Under the pieces are notes generated by a model that was not told the DNA's origin, did not search any database, and worked only from the letters and a program-made list of their open reading frames with translations. A DNA stretch of 64,000 nucleotides, from assembly GCA_964605835.1 (NCBI GenBank), contig CAZSEH010000005.1, forward strand, positions 1-64,000, written 5' to 3'. This document shows, in pieces, positions 1 through 8,438 of the stretch (position 1 is its first letter; every line of letters starts with the position of its first letter). Made by a program: the position numbers and the translations under genes. Source of the stretch: Palsa-1447 sp964605835 (lineage in GTDB: Bacteria; Verrucomicrobiota; Verrucomicrobiia; Opitutales; Opitutaceae).

Positions 1-1409
1 CGCCAAAGACCCTTTTCGAAAAAGTCTGGAATGCCCATGCCGTTCGCGCACTCGCCAACGGCCAGACCCAGCTTCTGGTCGGCACCCATCTCATCCACGA
101 GGTCACGAGCCCGCAGGCCTTCGGCATGGTGCGCGACCTGGGCCTGAAGGTCGCCATGCCGCACCGAACGTTTGCGACGGTCGACCATATCGTGCCGACC
201 GACCGGTTCAGCGAGCCGTTCGCCGATCCGCTGGCCGACGCGATGATCAAGGAGCTCAGGCGCAACTGCGCAGAGTTCGGGCTCACCTTTTTCGACCGCA
301 GCACGGGCCACCAGGGCATCGTGCACATCGTGGGCCCCGAACAGGGCATCACCCAGCCGGGGACAACGATCGCCTGCGGCGACTCGCACACGAGCACCCA
401 CGGTGCCTTTGGCGCGATTGCGTTTGGAATCGGAACGACCCAGATCCGCGACGTGCTCGCGACCCAGACGATGGCGCTTGGCCGGCTGAAGGTCCGCCGG
501 ATCAATGTCAACGGGAGGCTGCGCCCCGGAGTCTACGCGAAGGACGTCATTCTCCACATCATCCGGACGCTGGGCGTGAACGGCGGCACGGGCTACGCGT
601 ACGAATACGGCGGCGAGGTCTTCGACCGCTTCACGATGGAGGAGCGGATGACGGTGTGCAACATGTCGATCGAGGGCGGCGCCCGTGCGGGCTACGTCAA
701 TCCCGACGAAACCACTTTCGCGTACCTGGAGGGGCGCCCGTATTCCCCAAAGGGCGCCGCCTGGAACGAAGCCGTGGCGCGGTGGCGCGCCGTGGCCAGC
801 GATCCCGGGTGCGTTTACGACGATGTCGTCACCCTGGACGCCGGGGAGATTGTCCCCACGGTGACCTGGGGAATCAATCCCGGACAGGCAATAGCGATCA
901 CCGAGCACATCCCGGATCCGGCCAAGGCGGCATCGCCGGACGCCAGGGCCTCGATCGAGGAGGCTCTCGCGTACATGAAGCTGACCCCCGGGGCCGCGAT
1001 CAAGGGGACGCGGATTGACGTCGCCTTCCTGGGGTCCTGCACCAACGGGCGTCTCAGCGATTTCCAGGAGGTCGCCAGGCACCTGAAGGGGCGCCGCGTC
1101 TCCGCGGGCGTAAAGGCGATCGCCGTTCCCGGCTCCCAGGCCGTGGGCCGCCTCTGCGCGGATCTCGGCATCGACCGGGTTTTCCGCGACGCCGGCTTTG
1201 AATGGCGCGAGGCGGGGTGCTCGATGTGCCTGGCCATGAATCCGGACAAGCTCGTCGGCGACCAGCTTTGCGCGAGTTCGTCCAACCGCAATTTCAAGGG
1301 CCGGCAGGGAAGCCCCACCGGCCGCACGATCCTCATGAGCCCGCTCATGGTCGCCGCGGCCGCGGTGGCCGGTTCGGTCGCGGACGCACGCGAAGTCTTT
1401 GGAGTCTGA
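1..1409 (+). CDS. leuC: 3-isopropylmalate dehydratase large subunit, 5' end outside the window
   Basis: This is the large [4Fe-4S] subunit that, with LeuD, isomerises 2- to 3-isopropylmalate in leucine synthesis. The frame is open from base 3, reading PKTLFEKVWNAHAVR, so the start codon lies just upstream of the window; an internal ATG at 126 is not the start. About 468 residues are visible, close to full family length. The cluster ligands are seen in FLGSCTNGR and GCSMCLAMNP, and the CGDSHTSTHGAFG substrate motif is intact. leuD follows 19 bp downstream, so the two are probably cotranscribed. The identity is certain; only the first one or two residues are missing. Confidence 0.97.
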   Translation, partial: PKTLFEKVWNAHAVRALANGQTQLLVGTHLIHEVTSPQAFGMVRDLGLKVAMPHRTFATVDHIVPTDRFSEPFADPLADAMIKELRRNCAEFGLTFFDRSTGHQGIVHIVGPEQGITQPGTTIACGDSHTSTHGAFGAIAFGIGTTQIRDVLATQTMALGRLKVRRINVNGRLRPGVYAKDVILHIIRTLGVNGGTGYAYEYGGEVFDRFTMEERMTVCNMSIEGGARAGYVNPDETTFAYLEGRPYSPKGAAWNEAVARWRAVASDPGCVYDDVVTLDAGEIVPTVTWGINPGQAIAITEHIPDPAKAASPDARASIEEALAYMKLTPGAAIKGTRIDVAFLGSCTNGRLSDFQEVARHLKGRRVSAGVKAIAVPGSQAVGRLCADLGIDRVFRDAGFEWREAGCSMCLAMNPDKLVGDQLCASSSNRNFKGRQGSPTGRTILMSPLMVAAAAVAGSVADAREVFGV

Positions 1410-1428
1410 ACCCGGTGAACCCACGAAA

Positions 1429-2031
1429 ATGTCCCTGCCCAAGATAACTGAAATCGCCGGCCGCGCAGTCGCCGTGCCGGGAAACGACATCGACACGGAC
1501 CGGATCATTCCGGCCCGCTTCATGAAATGCGTGACTTTCGACGGACTGGGGGAGTTCCTTTTTTACGACGTTCGAAGGAACGCGGACGGAACAAGCAAGC
1601 CCCATCCGCTGAACGATCCGCGCTTTTCCGGGGCGACCATCCTCCTTTCCGGGACCAATTTTGGCTGCGGGTCGTCCCGCGAGCATGCGCCGCAGGCGCT
1701 TCAAAAGCACGGTTTCAAGGTGATCGTCGCCGAGAGTTTTGCCGAGATCTTCTTCGGCAACTGCACGACCCTGGGAATTCCGTGCCTGTCGGCCCGCCGG
1801 GAGGACATCGCGGCCCTGGCGTCGGCAATTGAGGCGGATCCGGCGCTCGAGGTCCGTGTCGATGTCGCCGGGCAGAAGATCCGATTCGGCCGCAGCGAGG
1901 TCGTCGCGGGTATCCGCGAGGCGGCCCGCGACGCGCTGATCAACGGGCGCTGGGACGCCATCGGCGAACTGCTCGAGGGTCTTCCGGCCGCGATGGGCCA
2001 GGCCGCCCAATTGGCCTATATGCGGTCCTGA
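1429..2031 (+). CDS. leuD: 3-isopropylmalate dehydratase small subunit
   Basis: LeuD is the swivelling partner of LeuC in the leucine pathway. It has 200 residues, the normal size, with GNDIDTDRIIPARF near the N terminus and the NFGCGSSREHAPQAL signature of the aconitase small-subunit family. I chose the ATG at 1429 (MSLPKI) over the ORF's upstream non-ATG start at 1399, because that would overlap leuC and add ten unconserved residues. The coding frame stays intact to the TGA at 2029-2031. About 100 bp without visible features then separates it from the ExbB-like gene. Confidence 0.96.
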   Translation: MSLPKITEIAGRAVAVPGNDIDTDRIIPARFMKCVTFDGLGEFLFYDVRRNADGTSKPHPLNDPRFSGATILLSGTNFGCGSSREHAPQALQKHGFKVIVAESFAEIFFGNCTTLGIPCLSARREDIAALASAIEADPALEVRVDVAGQKIRFGRSEVVAGIREAARDALINGRWDAIGELLEGLPAAMGQAAQLAYMRS

Positions 2032-2134
2032 AAGCCGTTTTGGGGCTTGGCGAAGAGGCAATATTGCGGAGAATCGTTGAACCTTTTGCCTTTTTCGGCG
2101 TCACAGTCAGGCACATTCAACCCATTCCCGCTCC

Positions 2135-2746
2135 ATGTTCCTTGCTCTAGTCGATTGGGGTCGCGTTATCAAGGAGGCCGGATTCCTGGCCTATCCGCTC
2201 GGCCTTTGCTCGCTGTTTTCGGTCTTCATCATCTGTGAGCGCACCTTTGCCCTGCGCGAGGCCTCCATTCTTCCGAATGACCTCGCGGAGGCCGTCCTCC
2301 AGGGCAGGCCGGTGACGGGCGGCAGCCATTCGGCCCTCAGCCGGATCATCGCCTTTGCCGAGCGCCATCCGGGCGATGTCGAGGGCGCCAAGGCGTACGC
2401 CAGGCTCGAATTCATGCGGATGGAGCGCGGGGTGAGCTATCTGGACACCATTTACACCGGAGCCCCGCTTTTGGGTCTTATCGGGACCGTTTCGGGCCTG
2501 CTGGCCGCCTTTAACGTCATCGATCCCGAAACCCAGATGCCCGATCCGGTCCGGTTCACGGAAAGCGTCGGATACGCGCTGTCGGCGACCCTCATCGGAC
2601 TTTGCGTCGCAATCATCGCCCTGGCCGGCAACGGTTATCTCGGCAGGCGAATCGACCATCACGCCGCGCGCCTCGACGTGCTCCTGGAGCGCATTCTGGC
2701 GAGGTCCCACTCCGCTCCGGAAAATCCGGCTCCGCCCGCTCGATGA
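2135..2746 (+). CDS. MotA/TolQ/ExbB family proton channel protein
   Basis: This is an inner-membrane subunit of the proton-driven ExbB-ExbD/TolQ-TolR type that energises outer-membrane processes. It has 203 residues with a first hydrophobic segment at about 15-35. A long cytoplasmic loop follows, then two C-terminal membrane segments around TGAPLLGLIGTVSGLLAAF and GYALSATLIGLCVAIIALA, the usual ExbB three-helix plan. Its stop overlaps the ExbD-like start in ATGA, indicating coupled translation of a complex. No tonB, tolA or pal gene is in view, so I cannot say whether it serves TonB receptors or the Tol system. A TonB-dependent receptor is encoded at 14-16 kb. Confidence 0.85.
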   Translation: MFLALVDWGRVIKEAGFLAYPLGLCSLFSVFIICERTFALREASILPNDLAEAVLQGRPVTGGSHSALSRIIAFAERHPGDVEGAKAYARLEFMRMERGVSYLDTIYTGAPLLGLIGTVSGLLAAFNVIDPETQMPDPVRFTESVGYALSATLIGLCVAIIALAGNGYLGRRIDHHAARLDVLLERILARSHSAPENPAPPAR

Positions 2747-3141
2747 GCAGCATCAGGGTCAAGAGAAGGCGCCGGCCCGAGCTTCCGCTCGTGCCGCTGA
2801 TCGACGTCCTCGTGATGCTGGTCCTTTTCGCATTCGTCACGATGCGCTTCACGGTGAATCAGATCCGGAACATCACGCTGCCGAAAATCTCGACGGCGGG
2901 CAAGAACACCCTGACTAGCAGCATCACAATCTCGATAGAGAACGACGGACGCATCGTCTTCAACGGCCGTCCGGTGACCGACGAGCAGCTGGTCGCCCAG
3001 CTCGATCAGGTGCAAAGCGTCGGCAAGGACATACCGATCCTGATCAAGGCCGACGAGGCCACGCAGCTCAAGAAGCTCGCGTTCGTCTGGGATTCGTGCC
3101 GAAGATCGGGCTTGAACAATGTCCATATCCAGACGCGATAG
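2743..3141 (+). CDS. ExbD/TolR family biopolymer transport protein
   Basis: This 132-residue protein has one N-terminal membrane helix and a periplasmic domain, as in ExbD and TolR. The essential proton-carrying aspartate sits in PLIDVLVMLVLFAFVTM. The basic stretch RVKRRRRPE before the helix places the N terminus in the cytoplasm. The periplasmic part has the usual fold pattern ending IKADEATQLKKLAFVWDSCR. The ATG at 2743 overlaps the exbB-like stop, and an upstream in-frame start at 2602 is unlikely because it would sit inside that gene. The next gene starts immediately after the TAG. Confidence 0.87.
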   Translation: MSSIRVKRRRRPELPLVPLIDVLVMLVLFAFVTMRFTVNQIRNITLPKISTAGKNTLTSSITISIENDGRIVFNGRPVTDEQLVAQLDQVQSVGKDIPILIKADEATQLKKLAFVWDSCRRSGLNNVHIQTR

Positions 3142-3825
3142 GTGTACATAGTCATTACCGGAGTCACTCGGGGTTTGGGACGCGCCCTGGCCGATTGGTA
3201 CATCGCCAACGGCCATACGGTGGCGGGCTGCGGGCGCAGCGGCCAGGTCATCTTTGAATTGCGTTTTGCCCATGCCGAACCGCACCTCTTCGAGGTCCTC
3301 GACGTGACGCAGCCTGTGAAGGTGGGGATCTGGGCCGAAAGGGTTCTCGCAAACGGCGCACCCGACATCCTGATCAACAACGCCGGCGTGATGAATGATC
3401 CCGCGCCCCTCTGGCAGGTGCCGGCGGACAAGTTTGCGCAGGTCATGGCCGTCAATGTGACCGGGGTCGCCAATGTCATTCGGGCGCTGGCGCCCGCCAT
3501 GATCGAGCGGAAGAAAGGGGTGATTGTGAATTTCAGTTCCGGATGGGGACGCAGCGTTTCGCCGGACGTGGCCCCTTATTGCGCGTCAAAATGGGCGATC
3601 GAGGGGCTGACCAAAGCCCTGGCGGAGGAGTTGCCCGAGGGGATGGCCGCCGTGCCCCTCAATCCGGGTGTCATCGACACGGAAATGCTCCGCAAATGCT
3701 GGGCGGACGGGGCCGCTTCCTACCCAAAGGCCGAAAAATGGGCCGAGACCGCCGCGCCCTTCATCCTGGGTCTCGGGCCGGCGCACAACGGAAAGTCGAT
3801 CAGCGTCGGCGGATTCGCGGACTAG
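3142..3825 (+). CDS. Short-chain dehydrogenase/reductase
   Basis: This is a classical Rossmann-fold SDR of 227 residues that probably oxidises or reduces an unidentified carbonyl or alcohol with NAD(P)H. The TGVTRGLG cofactor motif is at residues about 6-13, NNAGVMND follows the fourth strand, the catalytic serine is in NFSSGWG and the YxxxK pair is in YCASKWAIEG. Translation starts at GTG 3142, directly after the ExbD stop codon. I see no better ATG start. The tight spacing suggests cotranscription with the ExbB/D pair, but a functional link is not evident. Confidence 0.88.
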   Translation: MYIVITGVTRGLGRALADWYIANGHTVAGCGRSGQVIFELRFAHAEPHLFEVLDVTQPVKVGIWAERVLANGAPDILINNAGVMNDPAPLWQVPADKFAQVMAVNVTGVANVIRALAPAMIERKKGVIVNFSSGWGRSVSPDVAPYCASKWAIEGLTKALAEELPEGMAAVPLNPGVIDTEMLRKCWADGAASYPKAEKWAETAAPFILGLGPAHNGKSISVGGFAD

Positions 3826-3831
3826 CGCCCC

Positions 3832-5016
3832 CTACGGCATCGTGACGTGCGGCTCGATATCCGCATCGTAATCGATTCCGGCGAGGCCAAATCCGAAGAG
3901 CTTCAGGAAGTCGGCCCGGTAACCGGCGATGTCCGTCAGTTCGGCGAGGTTGTCGGTGGCAACCTGCGGCCAAACCTGGGCTGCGGCGTCCTGGACCTCG
4001 GCGAGCATCTCCCGTTCGTCGATCCGGATCCTTCCTTCCTCATCGAGACCAGGGCCGCCGGGCGCATAGAGTTTCGTCGCGAACAGCCGCCTCATCTGCT
4101 CGATGCAGCCCTCGTGCAACCCTTTAGCCTTCATAATTTTGTAAACAATCGAGATATAGAGCGGCACGACCGGAATCGCCGAGCTGGCCTGGGTGACAAG
4201 CGCCTTGTTCACAGCAATATAGGCACGGCCCCCCAGCCGCCGAAGGCGCACATCGATCGCCCGGGCAGCCCGCTCCAGATCGTTCTTGGCGAGTCCTATG
4301 GTCCCGTTCTTGTAGATCGGCCACGTTACCTTTGGACCGATATAGGAGTAGGCGACCGAGTGCGCTCCGGATGCGAGCAGACCGGCATCCTCCAGGGCCT
4401 GAATCCACATTTCCCAGTCCTCACCCCCCATGACGGCAATCGTGTCTGCGACCTCCTGTTCGGTCGCCGGATCGATGCTGATCGTGCTCACGACACCGGT
4501 GTCCGTATCCAGAGTCTTGTTCACATAGGAGGAGCCGACAGGCTTCAGGGTGGACTTGTGTGTCGCACCGGTTCTCGGATGGATCCTCCGGGGCGACGCC
4601 AGGCTGTAAACGATGAGATCCACCGAGCCCAGGTCCCTGCGGATCAGTTCAATCGTCCTGCGCTTTATTTCGTCGCTGAAGGCGTCCCCGTTGAGGTTCT
4701 GGGCATAAAGGCCTGCCGCGCGGGCCGCCCGGGTGAAGGAAATCGAATTGTACCAGCCGGGGGTCGCCGGGCGGCCGTCCTCGGACGGCCGCTCATAGAA
4801 TACGCCGACTGTCGCGGCGCCCGAACCGAAGGCCGCTGTGATCCGCGAAGCGAGTCCGTAACCGGTTGAGGCCCCGATCACGAGAACCCTCTTTGGGCCT
4901 CCGCCGATCGCCGGCTGGCTTTGCACATGGCCGATCCATTCCCTGACGTGGGCGTCGCAGCCGGCCGGATGCGAGGTGACGCAGACGAATCCGCGGACCT
5001 TGGGTTTGATGATCAT
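3832..5016 (-). CDS. fabV: Trans-2-enoyl-CoA/ACP reductase, FabV type
   Basis: FabV is an NADH-dependent enoyl reductase that completes the fatty-acid elongation cycle, an alternative to FabI. With the ATG at 5016 (MIIKPKVRGFVCVTSHP) it has 394 residues, the normal size, and an upstream start at 5043 is less likely. The YX8K active-site pair falls exactly at Y235 and K244 (motif YKNGTIGLAK), and the cofactor-binding motif is GASTGYGLASR at about 48-58. It converges on the SDR gene with only 6 bp between stops. It is the only enoyl reductase gene seen in the window. Confidence 0.96.
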   Translation of the reverse strand: MIIKPKVRGFVCVTSHPAGCDAHVREWIGHVQSQPAIGGGPKRVLVIGASTGYGLASRITAAFGSGAATVGVFYERPSEDGRPATPGWYNSISFTRAARAAGLYAQNLNGDAFSDEIKRRTIELIRRDLGSVDLIVYSLASPRRIHPRTGATHKSTLKPVGSSYVNKTLDTDTGVVSTISIDPATEQEVADTIAVMGGEDWEMWIQALEDAGLLASGAHSVAYSYIGPKVTWPIYKNGTIGLAKNDLERAARAIDVRLRRLGGRAYIAVNKALVTQASSAIPVVPLYISIVYKIMKAKGLHEGCIEQMRRLFATKLYAPGGPGLDEEGRIRIDEREMLAEVQDAAAQVWPQVATDNLAELTDIAGYRADFLKLFGFGLAGIDYDADIEPHVTMP

Positions 5017-5060
5017 TCCCTGCAAAGATTTGGGCCGGTCCAAGCTGTGGCAAGAGGCAA

Positions 5061-5324
5061 TTACTTGCCCGCCGGCTGGGGTTGCGTTCCAGCCGCCTGA
5101 CCTGGCGCCGCCTGGGCCTGTCCCAAGGCGTCAGCCAATTGTCTCTTCCCCACGATGCGTTCTGCTTCCAATTGGTTTCGAATACTTTGCGACTCCAGCT
5201 CGGTCAAACGCAGCTGATCGTGGAGGAGTGCGCTTTCAACGCGGCCCGTCAGATAAAGCTCCGCCAGCCAAATGGTCGCCAAGCCGAAAAAGACCGCGAG
5301 AATCCAGGGCAGCAGCTTGTTCAT
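5061..5324 (-). CDS. Small membrane protein with coiled-coil tail, unknown function
   Basis: I do not recognise a family. The ATG at 5324 gives 87 residues: a single hydrophobic helix at about 4-25 (LLPWILAVFFGLATIWLAEL), a charged helical segment rich in E, Q and L at about 30-65 that could form a coiled coil, and a Q/A/P-rich tail. The longer reading frame up to 5441 runs through the hairpin element and is not credible. The gene sits 44 bp upstream of fabV on the same strand, so the two may be cotranscribed, although nothing links them functionally. Confidence 0.6.
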   Translation of the reverse strand: MNKLLPWILAVFFGLATIWLAELYLTGRVESALLHDQLRLTELESQSIRNQLEAERIVGKRQLADALGQAQAAPGQAAGTQPQPAGK

Positions 5325-5391
5325 CGTCTGCAAGAAAGGCCAAGGGATGGCTCTTGAGCCGGTGTTTGCGAGGCAAAAGTCAGCAATGTCT

Positions 5392-5553
5392 GAATCGACG
5401 GAGGCATGTCTTCGCGAGGAGATTGCTGCCTCCTTCGCCATCTCTTGGCCGCCATCTGGCCGTCAGACCTGACGGCTGCATTGGCGGCCGGTCTTGACGG
5501 CGAATCCGGGCCTTGGCAGCACCCGACGAGAGAGGACATGCCTCCGTCGATTC
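5392..5553. repeat. Hairpin element E1, 162 bp with 19-bp terminal inverted repeat
   Basis: The arms at 5392-5410 and 5535-5553 are perfect inverted repeats (GAATCGACGGAGGCATGTC and its complement). The 124-bp interior holds a second hairpin: GGCCGCC near 5448 pairs with GGCGGCC near 5483. It also holds two blocks shared with element E2: CCTCCT...TCTCT from 5429, and a 30-bp block at 5488-5517 ending TCCGGGCCTTGGC. E1 is one of four intergenic elements of nearly equal length in this window. It lies in the leader region of the 87-residue protein gene. It contains no convincing ORF. Confidence 0.85.
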
Positions 5554-5574
5554 GGAAACGCTACGAAGTGACGA

Positions 5575-5667
5575 TTACCGGATCGCCAAGGCTATCAAAC
5601 CCAGGATGATGAGCAGCGCTAGAATGCTGAGAATTCTTTTTTCCAGGCGTGTGACTTGCAAGGGCAT
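5575..5667 (-). CDS. Possible 30-residue hydrophobic peptide
   Basis: A short frame from ATG 5667 to TAA 5575 encodes MPLQVTRLEKRI followed by a leucine/isoleucine-rich segment long enough for one membrane helix, ending AIR. Its design (short basic N terminus, one helix) is like other bacterial membrane micropeptides. There is no good Shine-Dalgarno sequence upstream of the ATG, and it overlaps only non-coding sequence before the MFS gene on the other strand. It could equally be chance. I include it because the gap between E1 and the MFS gene is otherwise unexplained. Confidence 0.25.
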   Translation of the reverse strand: MPLQVTRLEKRILSILALLIILGLIALAIR

Positions 5668-5688
5668 GACGGAGGATTTGGATCCATT

Positions 5689-6927
5689 ATGGCAAGACGG
5701 CTGATCATCTCCGCTTATCCCGATTTCAGGCGTTTTTCGATCGCACGGTGCGCCTCAACCCTGGCGTTCCAGATGCTGGCGGTCGCCGTCGGATGGCAGG
5801 TCTATGCCTTCACGCACAGCACGTTCGCATTGGGAATGGTGGGTCTGGCGCAGTTCCTGCCGATGTTTCTTTGCACGCTTCCTGCGGGCCATGCCGCCGA
5901 CCATTGGGACCGGCGGATGATTTCAGGCCTCATGGTCGGCGCGCAGGGCCTGGCGATGGCCTTTCTCGCCTTTGGCTGCAATGAGAGATGGATGGGCCCC
6001 CCGGTCCTTTTTGCAGCGGTGGCCGCAGTCGGAGCCGCCCGCGCCTTCGAGCGCCCCGCCACACAGGCGCTGATTCCTGCGCTCGTGGCCCCGGCTGAGC
6101 TTTCGGAGGCGGTCGCCTGGTCCTCAGGCATTTTCGAGTTTTCAACTGTCGTGGGCCCTGTGCTGGGCGGATTCCTTTTCGCCTGGAATCCGTCGCTTTG
6201 CTACGCGACCGCGGCGGCGCTAGCCTTTGCGGGGTCAGGGTTTCTGAGCCTGATATCCCCTGAAAGGGGCGCGCGGTCCCGGCCGCCGGCGACGCTTTCA
6301 TCGCTGTTCTCGGGCATCCACTACATCAGGAGCCGCCCGGTGATTCTCGGGAGCATTTCGCTCGACCTGTTCGCCGTCCTCCTCGGGGGAGCCACTGCGC
6401 TCCTGCCCGCGTACGCCCGGGACATCCTGGGCACGGGCGTCGGGGGCCTTGGCGCGCTGCGCGCGGCCCCCGCCATGGGTTCGCTCGCCATGACCGGATT
6501 GCTCGTCACGCGGCCCATCCGGCGGCGCGCCGGACGCAAGATGTTCGCCGCGGTGTTCGCCTTCGGGGCCGCAACGGTCGTCTTCGGACTATCGCGCTCC
6601 TTCGCCCTGTCGTTTGCGGCCCTGGTCGCGCTGGGCGCGGCGGACGTCGTCAGCGTCGTCATCCGGGGCTCCCTGGTTCAGTTGCAGACTCCCGAGGAGA
6701 TGCGAGGGCGCGTCAGCGCAGTGAACGGACTGTTCATCGGAACGTCCAACCAGCTCGGCGAATTCGAGTCGGGAGTCACCGCGGCCTGGTGGGGAACCGT
6801 TCCGGCCACCGTCCTGGGCGGGATCGGCACGCTCGTCGTGGGGCTGCTTTGGATCCGCGCGTTTCCCGATCTGGTCGCCTGCGACCGGCTCGACAAGGGG
6901 CCTCCGGCCAGCCCTGGCTCGCTGTAA
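5689..6927 (+). CDS. MFS transporter, EntS/enterobactin-exporter-like
   Basis: This is a 412-residue 12-helix major facilitator of the EntS-like group, likely an exporter of a small molecule. The N-terminal half has LAFQMLAVAVGWQVYAFT followed by the loop motif GHAADHWDRR, a variant of the MFS motif A. The C-terminal half carries TPEEMRGRVSAVNGLF, typical of this subfamily. The ATG at 5689 is preceded by GGAGGA at a usable distance; the TTG at 5656 would add 11 residues. The substrate cannot be inferred, since there are no siderophore genes nearby. The gene converges on galK. Confidence 0.85.
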   Translation: MARRLIISAYPDFRRFSIARCASTLAFQMLAVAVGWQVYAFTHSTFALGMVGLAQFLPMFLCTLPAGHAADHWDRRMISGLMVGAQGLAMAFLAFGCNERWMGPPVLFAAVAAVGAARAFERPATQALIPALVAPAELSEAVAWSSGIFEFSTVVGPVLGGFLFAWNPSLCYATAAALAFAGSGFLSLISPERGARSRPPATLSSLFSGIHYIRSRPVILGSISLDLFAVLLGGATALLPAYARDILGTGVGGLGALRAAPAMGSLAMTGLLVTRPIRRRAGRKMFAAVFAFGAATVVFGLSRSFALSFAALVALGAADVVSVVIRGSLVQLQTPEEMRGRVSAVNGLFIGTSNQLGEFESGVTAAWWGTVPATVLGGIGTLVVGLLWIRAFPDLVACDRLDKGPPASPGSL

Positions 6928-6957
6928 GATTCAACCTAAGACCGTCTAACCCCCGGC

Positions 6958-8127
6958 TCAGGGCTTGAGCACGGTCGCACCCTGCGCGGGGCGCGAGACG
7001 AACATCGTCGGGGCGATCCCGGTTGCGGCTTCGTACTGTCTCCCAAGGGTCGCTACGACCGCGTCCACGGAATCGGTCTTGACGAGCGCCACGGCGCACC
7101 CGCCGAAACCGCCGCCGGTCATCCGGCAGCCGAACACCCCGCCGGAAGGACCGATCGCCCTGGCGATATCGACAACGGTGTCGAGCTCCGAGCAGCTCAC
7201 CTCGTAGTCGTCCCTGAGGGAGGCGTGACTGGCATACATCGCCGTGCCGGCCTCCGCCCAGTCGCCCCGGCGGATGGCGGCCGCCGCGAGGGGCGTGCGG
7301 GCGATCTCGCCGATGACATGCCTCGCCCGGCGATAGACAACTTCGTCGAGCTTTCCGCGGCTGCGCTCCAGAAGTTCCCCGGTGGCGTCGCGCAGCGAAG
7401 GGACGCCAAGCGCGAGGGCCGCGGCCTCGCACTGCCTGCGGCGCGTCGGGTACTCGCTGCCGGTCAGCTCATGCTTGACGTTCGTGTTCGTGATGAGGAT
7501 CGCCATCGTCCTGTCCGTGAACGGGACGAGTTCCGTCCGCCTCGACCGGCAGTCGAGCAGCAGCACATGGTCCTTCTGGCCGAGCGTGGAGATGAACTGG
7601 TCCATGATGCCGCAGGGCATGCCCGCGTAGTCGTGCTCGGCCTTCTGGCATAGCAGGGCCTTCTCGACCGGGTCCAGCTTCGCGCCTGTGGCGGCCTCGA
7701 GAAGCGTGGCTGTGGCGACCTCGAGCGACGCGCTGCTGGACAGGCCGCCGCCGAGGGGAACGCTCGAATGGATCACGGCGTCGAACCCGGCCGGCACGAT
7801 ATTGCGCGCGATGAAGCCGGCGATGACGCCCGCGGGGTAGTTGGACCATGCGCCCCTGGGTCCAGGCTTGAGCGGACGCCCAAGGTCGATCGCCGCGACG
7901 CCCTGGCCCGCGGCGCTGCGCAGGGTGATCCCCGGCAAGTTGTTTGGCGCCGCGGCGATGACCGTGTAGCGCTCGATCGCCATCGGGAAGACGAAGCCGT
8001 CGTTGTAATCGGTGTGTTCGCCGATGATGTTGACGCGGCCGGGGGCGGCGGCAATCCACGATGGCTCGCGGCCAAAGGCTTTGACAAAGTCGGATGCGGT
8101 CTGCTGGGCGAGTGTTTGGAGGCTCAC
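6958..8127 (-). CDS. galK: Galactokinase
   Basis: Galactokinase phosphorylates galactose with ATP in the first step of the Leloir pathway. Its 389 residues include the galactokinase signature GRVNIIGEHTDYNDG near residue 30, the GHMP ATP-binding loop PLGGGLSSSASLEVA near 125, and the catalytic aspartate in CGIMDQF. The C-terminal GHMP motif TGGGFGGC is also intact. It is the last gene of a minus-strand set with the symporter and its small accessory protein, which supports galactose or a galactoside as the imported substrate. No galT, galE or regulator lies in the window. Confidence 0.96.
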   Translation of the reverse strand: MSLQTLAQQTASDFVKAFGREPSWIAAAPGRVNIIGEHTDYNDGFVFPMAIERYTVIAAAPNNLPGITLRSAAGQGVAAIDLGRPLKPGPRGAWSNYPAGVIAGFIARNIVPAGFDAVIHSSVPLGGGLSSSASLEVATATLLEAATGAKLDPVEKALLCQKAEHDYAGMPCGIMDQFISTLGQKDHVLLLDCRSRRTELVPFTDRTMAILITNTNVKHELTGSEYPTRRRQCEAAALALGVPSLRDATGELLERSRGKLDEVVYRRARHVIGEIARTPLAAAAIRRGDWAEAGTAMYASHASLRDDYEVSCSELDTVVDIARAIGPSGGVFGCRMTGGGFGGCAVALVKTDSVDAVVATLGRQYEAATGIAPTMFVSRPAQGATVLKP

Positions 8128-8200
8128 GAGTGGTAAGGAATGGGGCGAAGGGCACGCCGCCCCGCACCTCGCAAAAAGGGTTTAATCAAAGCCGGACGGG

Positions 8201-8425
8201 CTATTTCTCCTCCGGCGAACCGGGATCATCCTTGTGGCGCGTCGCCATCCAGAGCATGAACCCGCCGAAGACCAGCAGGACGATGCCCCATATCAGGTTG
8301 ATGTTGATGTCGAGCGAACGGCGGTACATCGCGGCATCGCCGTTTGTGGCGAGGCCGAAGACTGTCATTGCCAGTCCGACGAGCGAAAACATGAGGCCGA
8401 TTGGCCAGCGGATGTCGAGACCCAT
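8201..8425 (-). CDS. Small two-helix protein, likely symporter accessory subunit
   Basis: This 74-residue protein has two hydrophobic segments (IGLMFSLVGLAMTVFGLA and IWGIVLLVFGGFMLWMA) and a charged C terminus ending DDPGSPEEK. Small proteins of this plan are found beside sodium:solute symporters. Here it starts 13 bp after the symporter stop on the same strand. A role in assembly or activity of the symporter is inferred from position only. The ATG at 8425 is preceded by GAAAGGAACC, a reasonable ribosome-binding site. Confidence 0.75.
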   Translation of the reverse strand: MGLDIRWPIGLMFSLVGLAMTVFGLATNGDAAMYRRSLDININLIWGIVLLVFGGFMLWMATRHKDDPGSPEEK

Positions 8426-8438
8426 GGTAGGTTCCTTT

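Noticed and set aside
2743..2746. ATGA overlaps (exbB/exbD, pgsA/pgpA, trpD/glmM, thiL/tsaE) as frameshifts
   Set aside because: Each pair has complete, separate family-length products. The overlaps are ordinary translational coupling.
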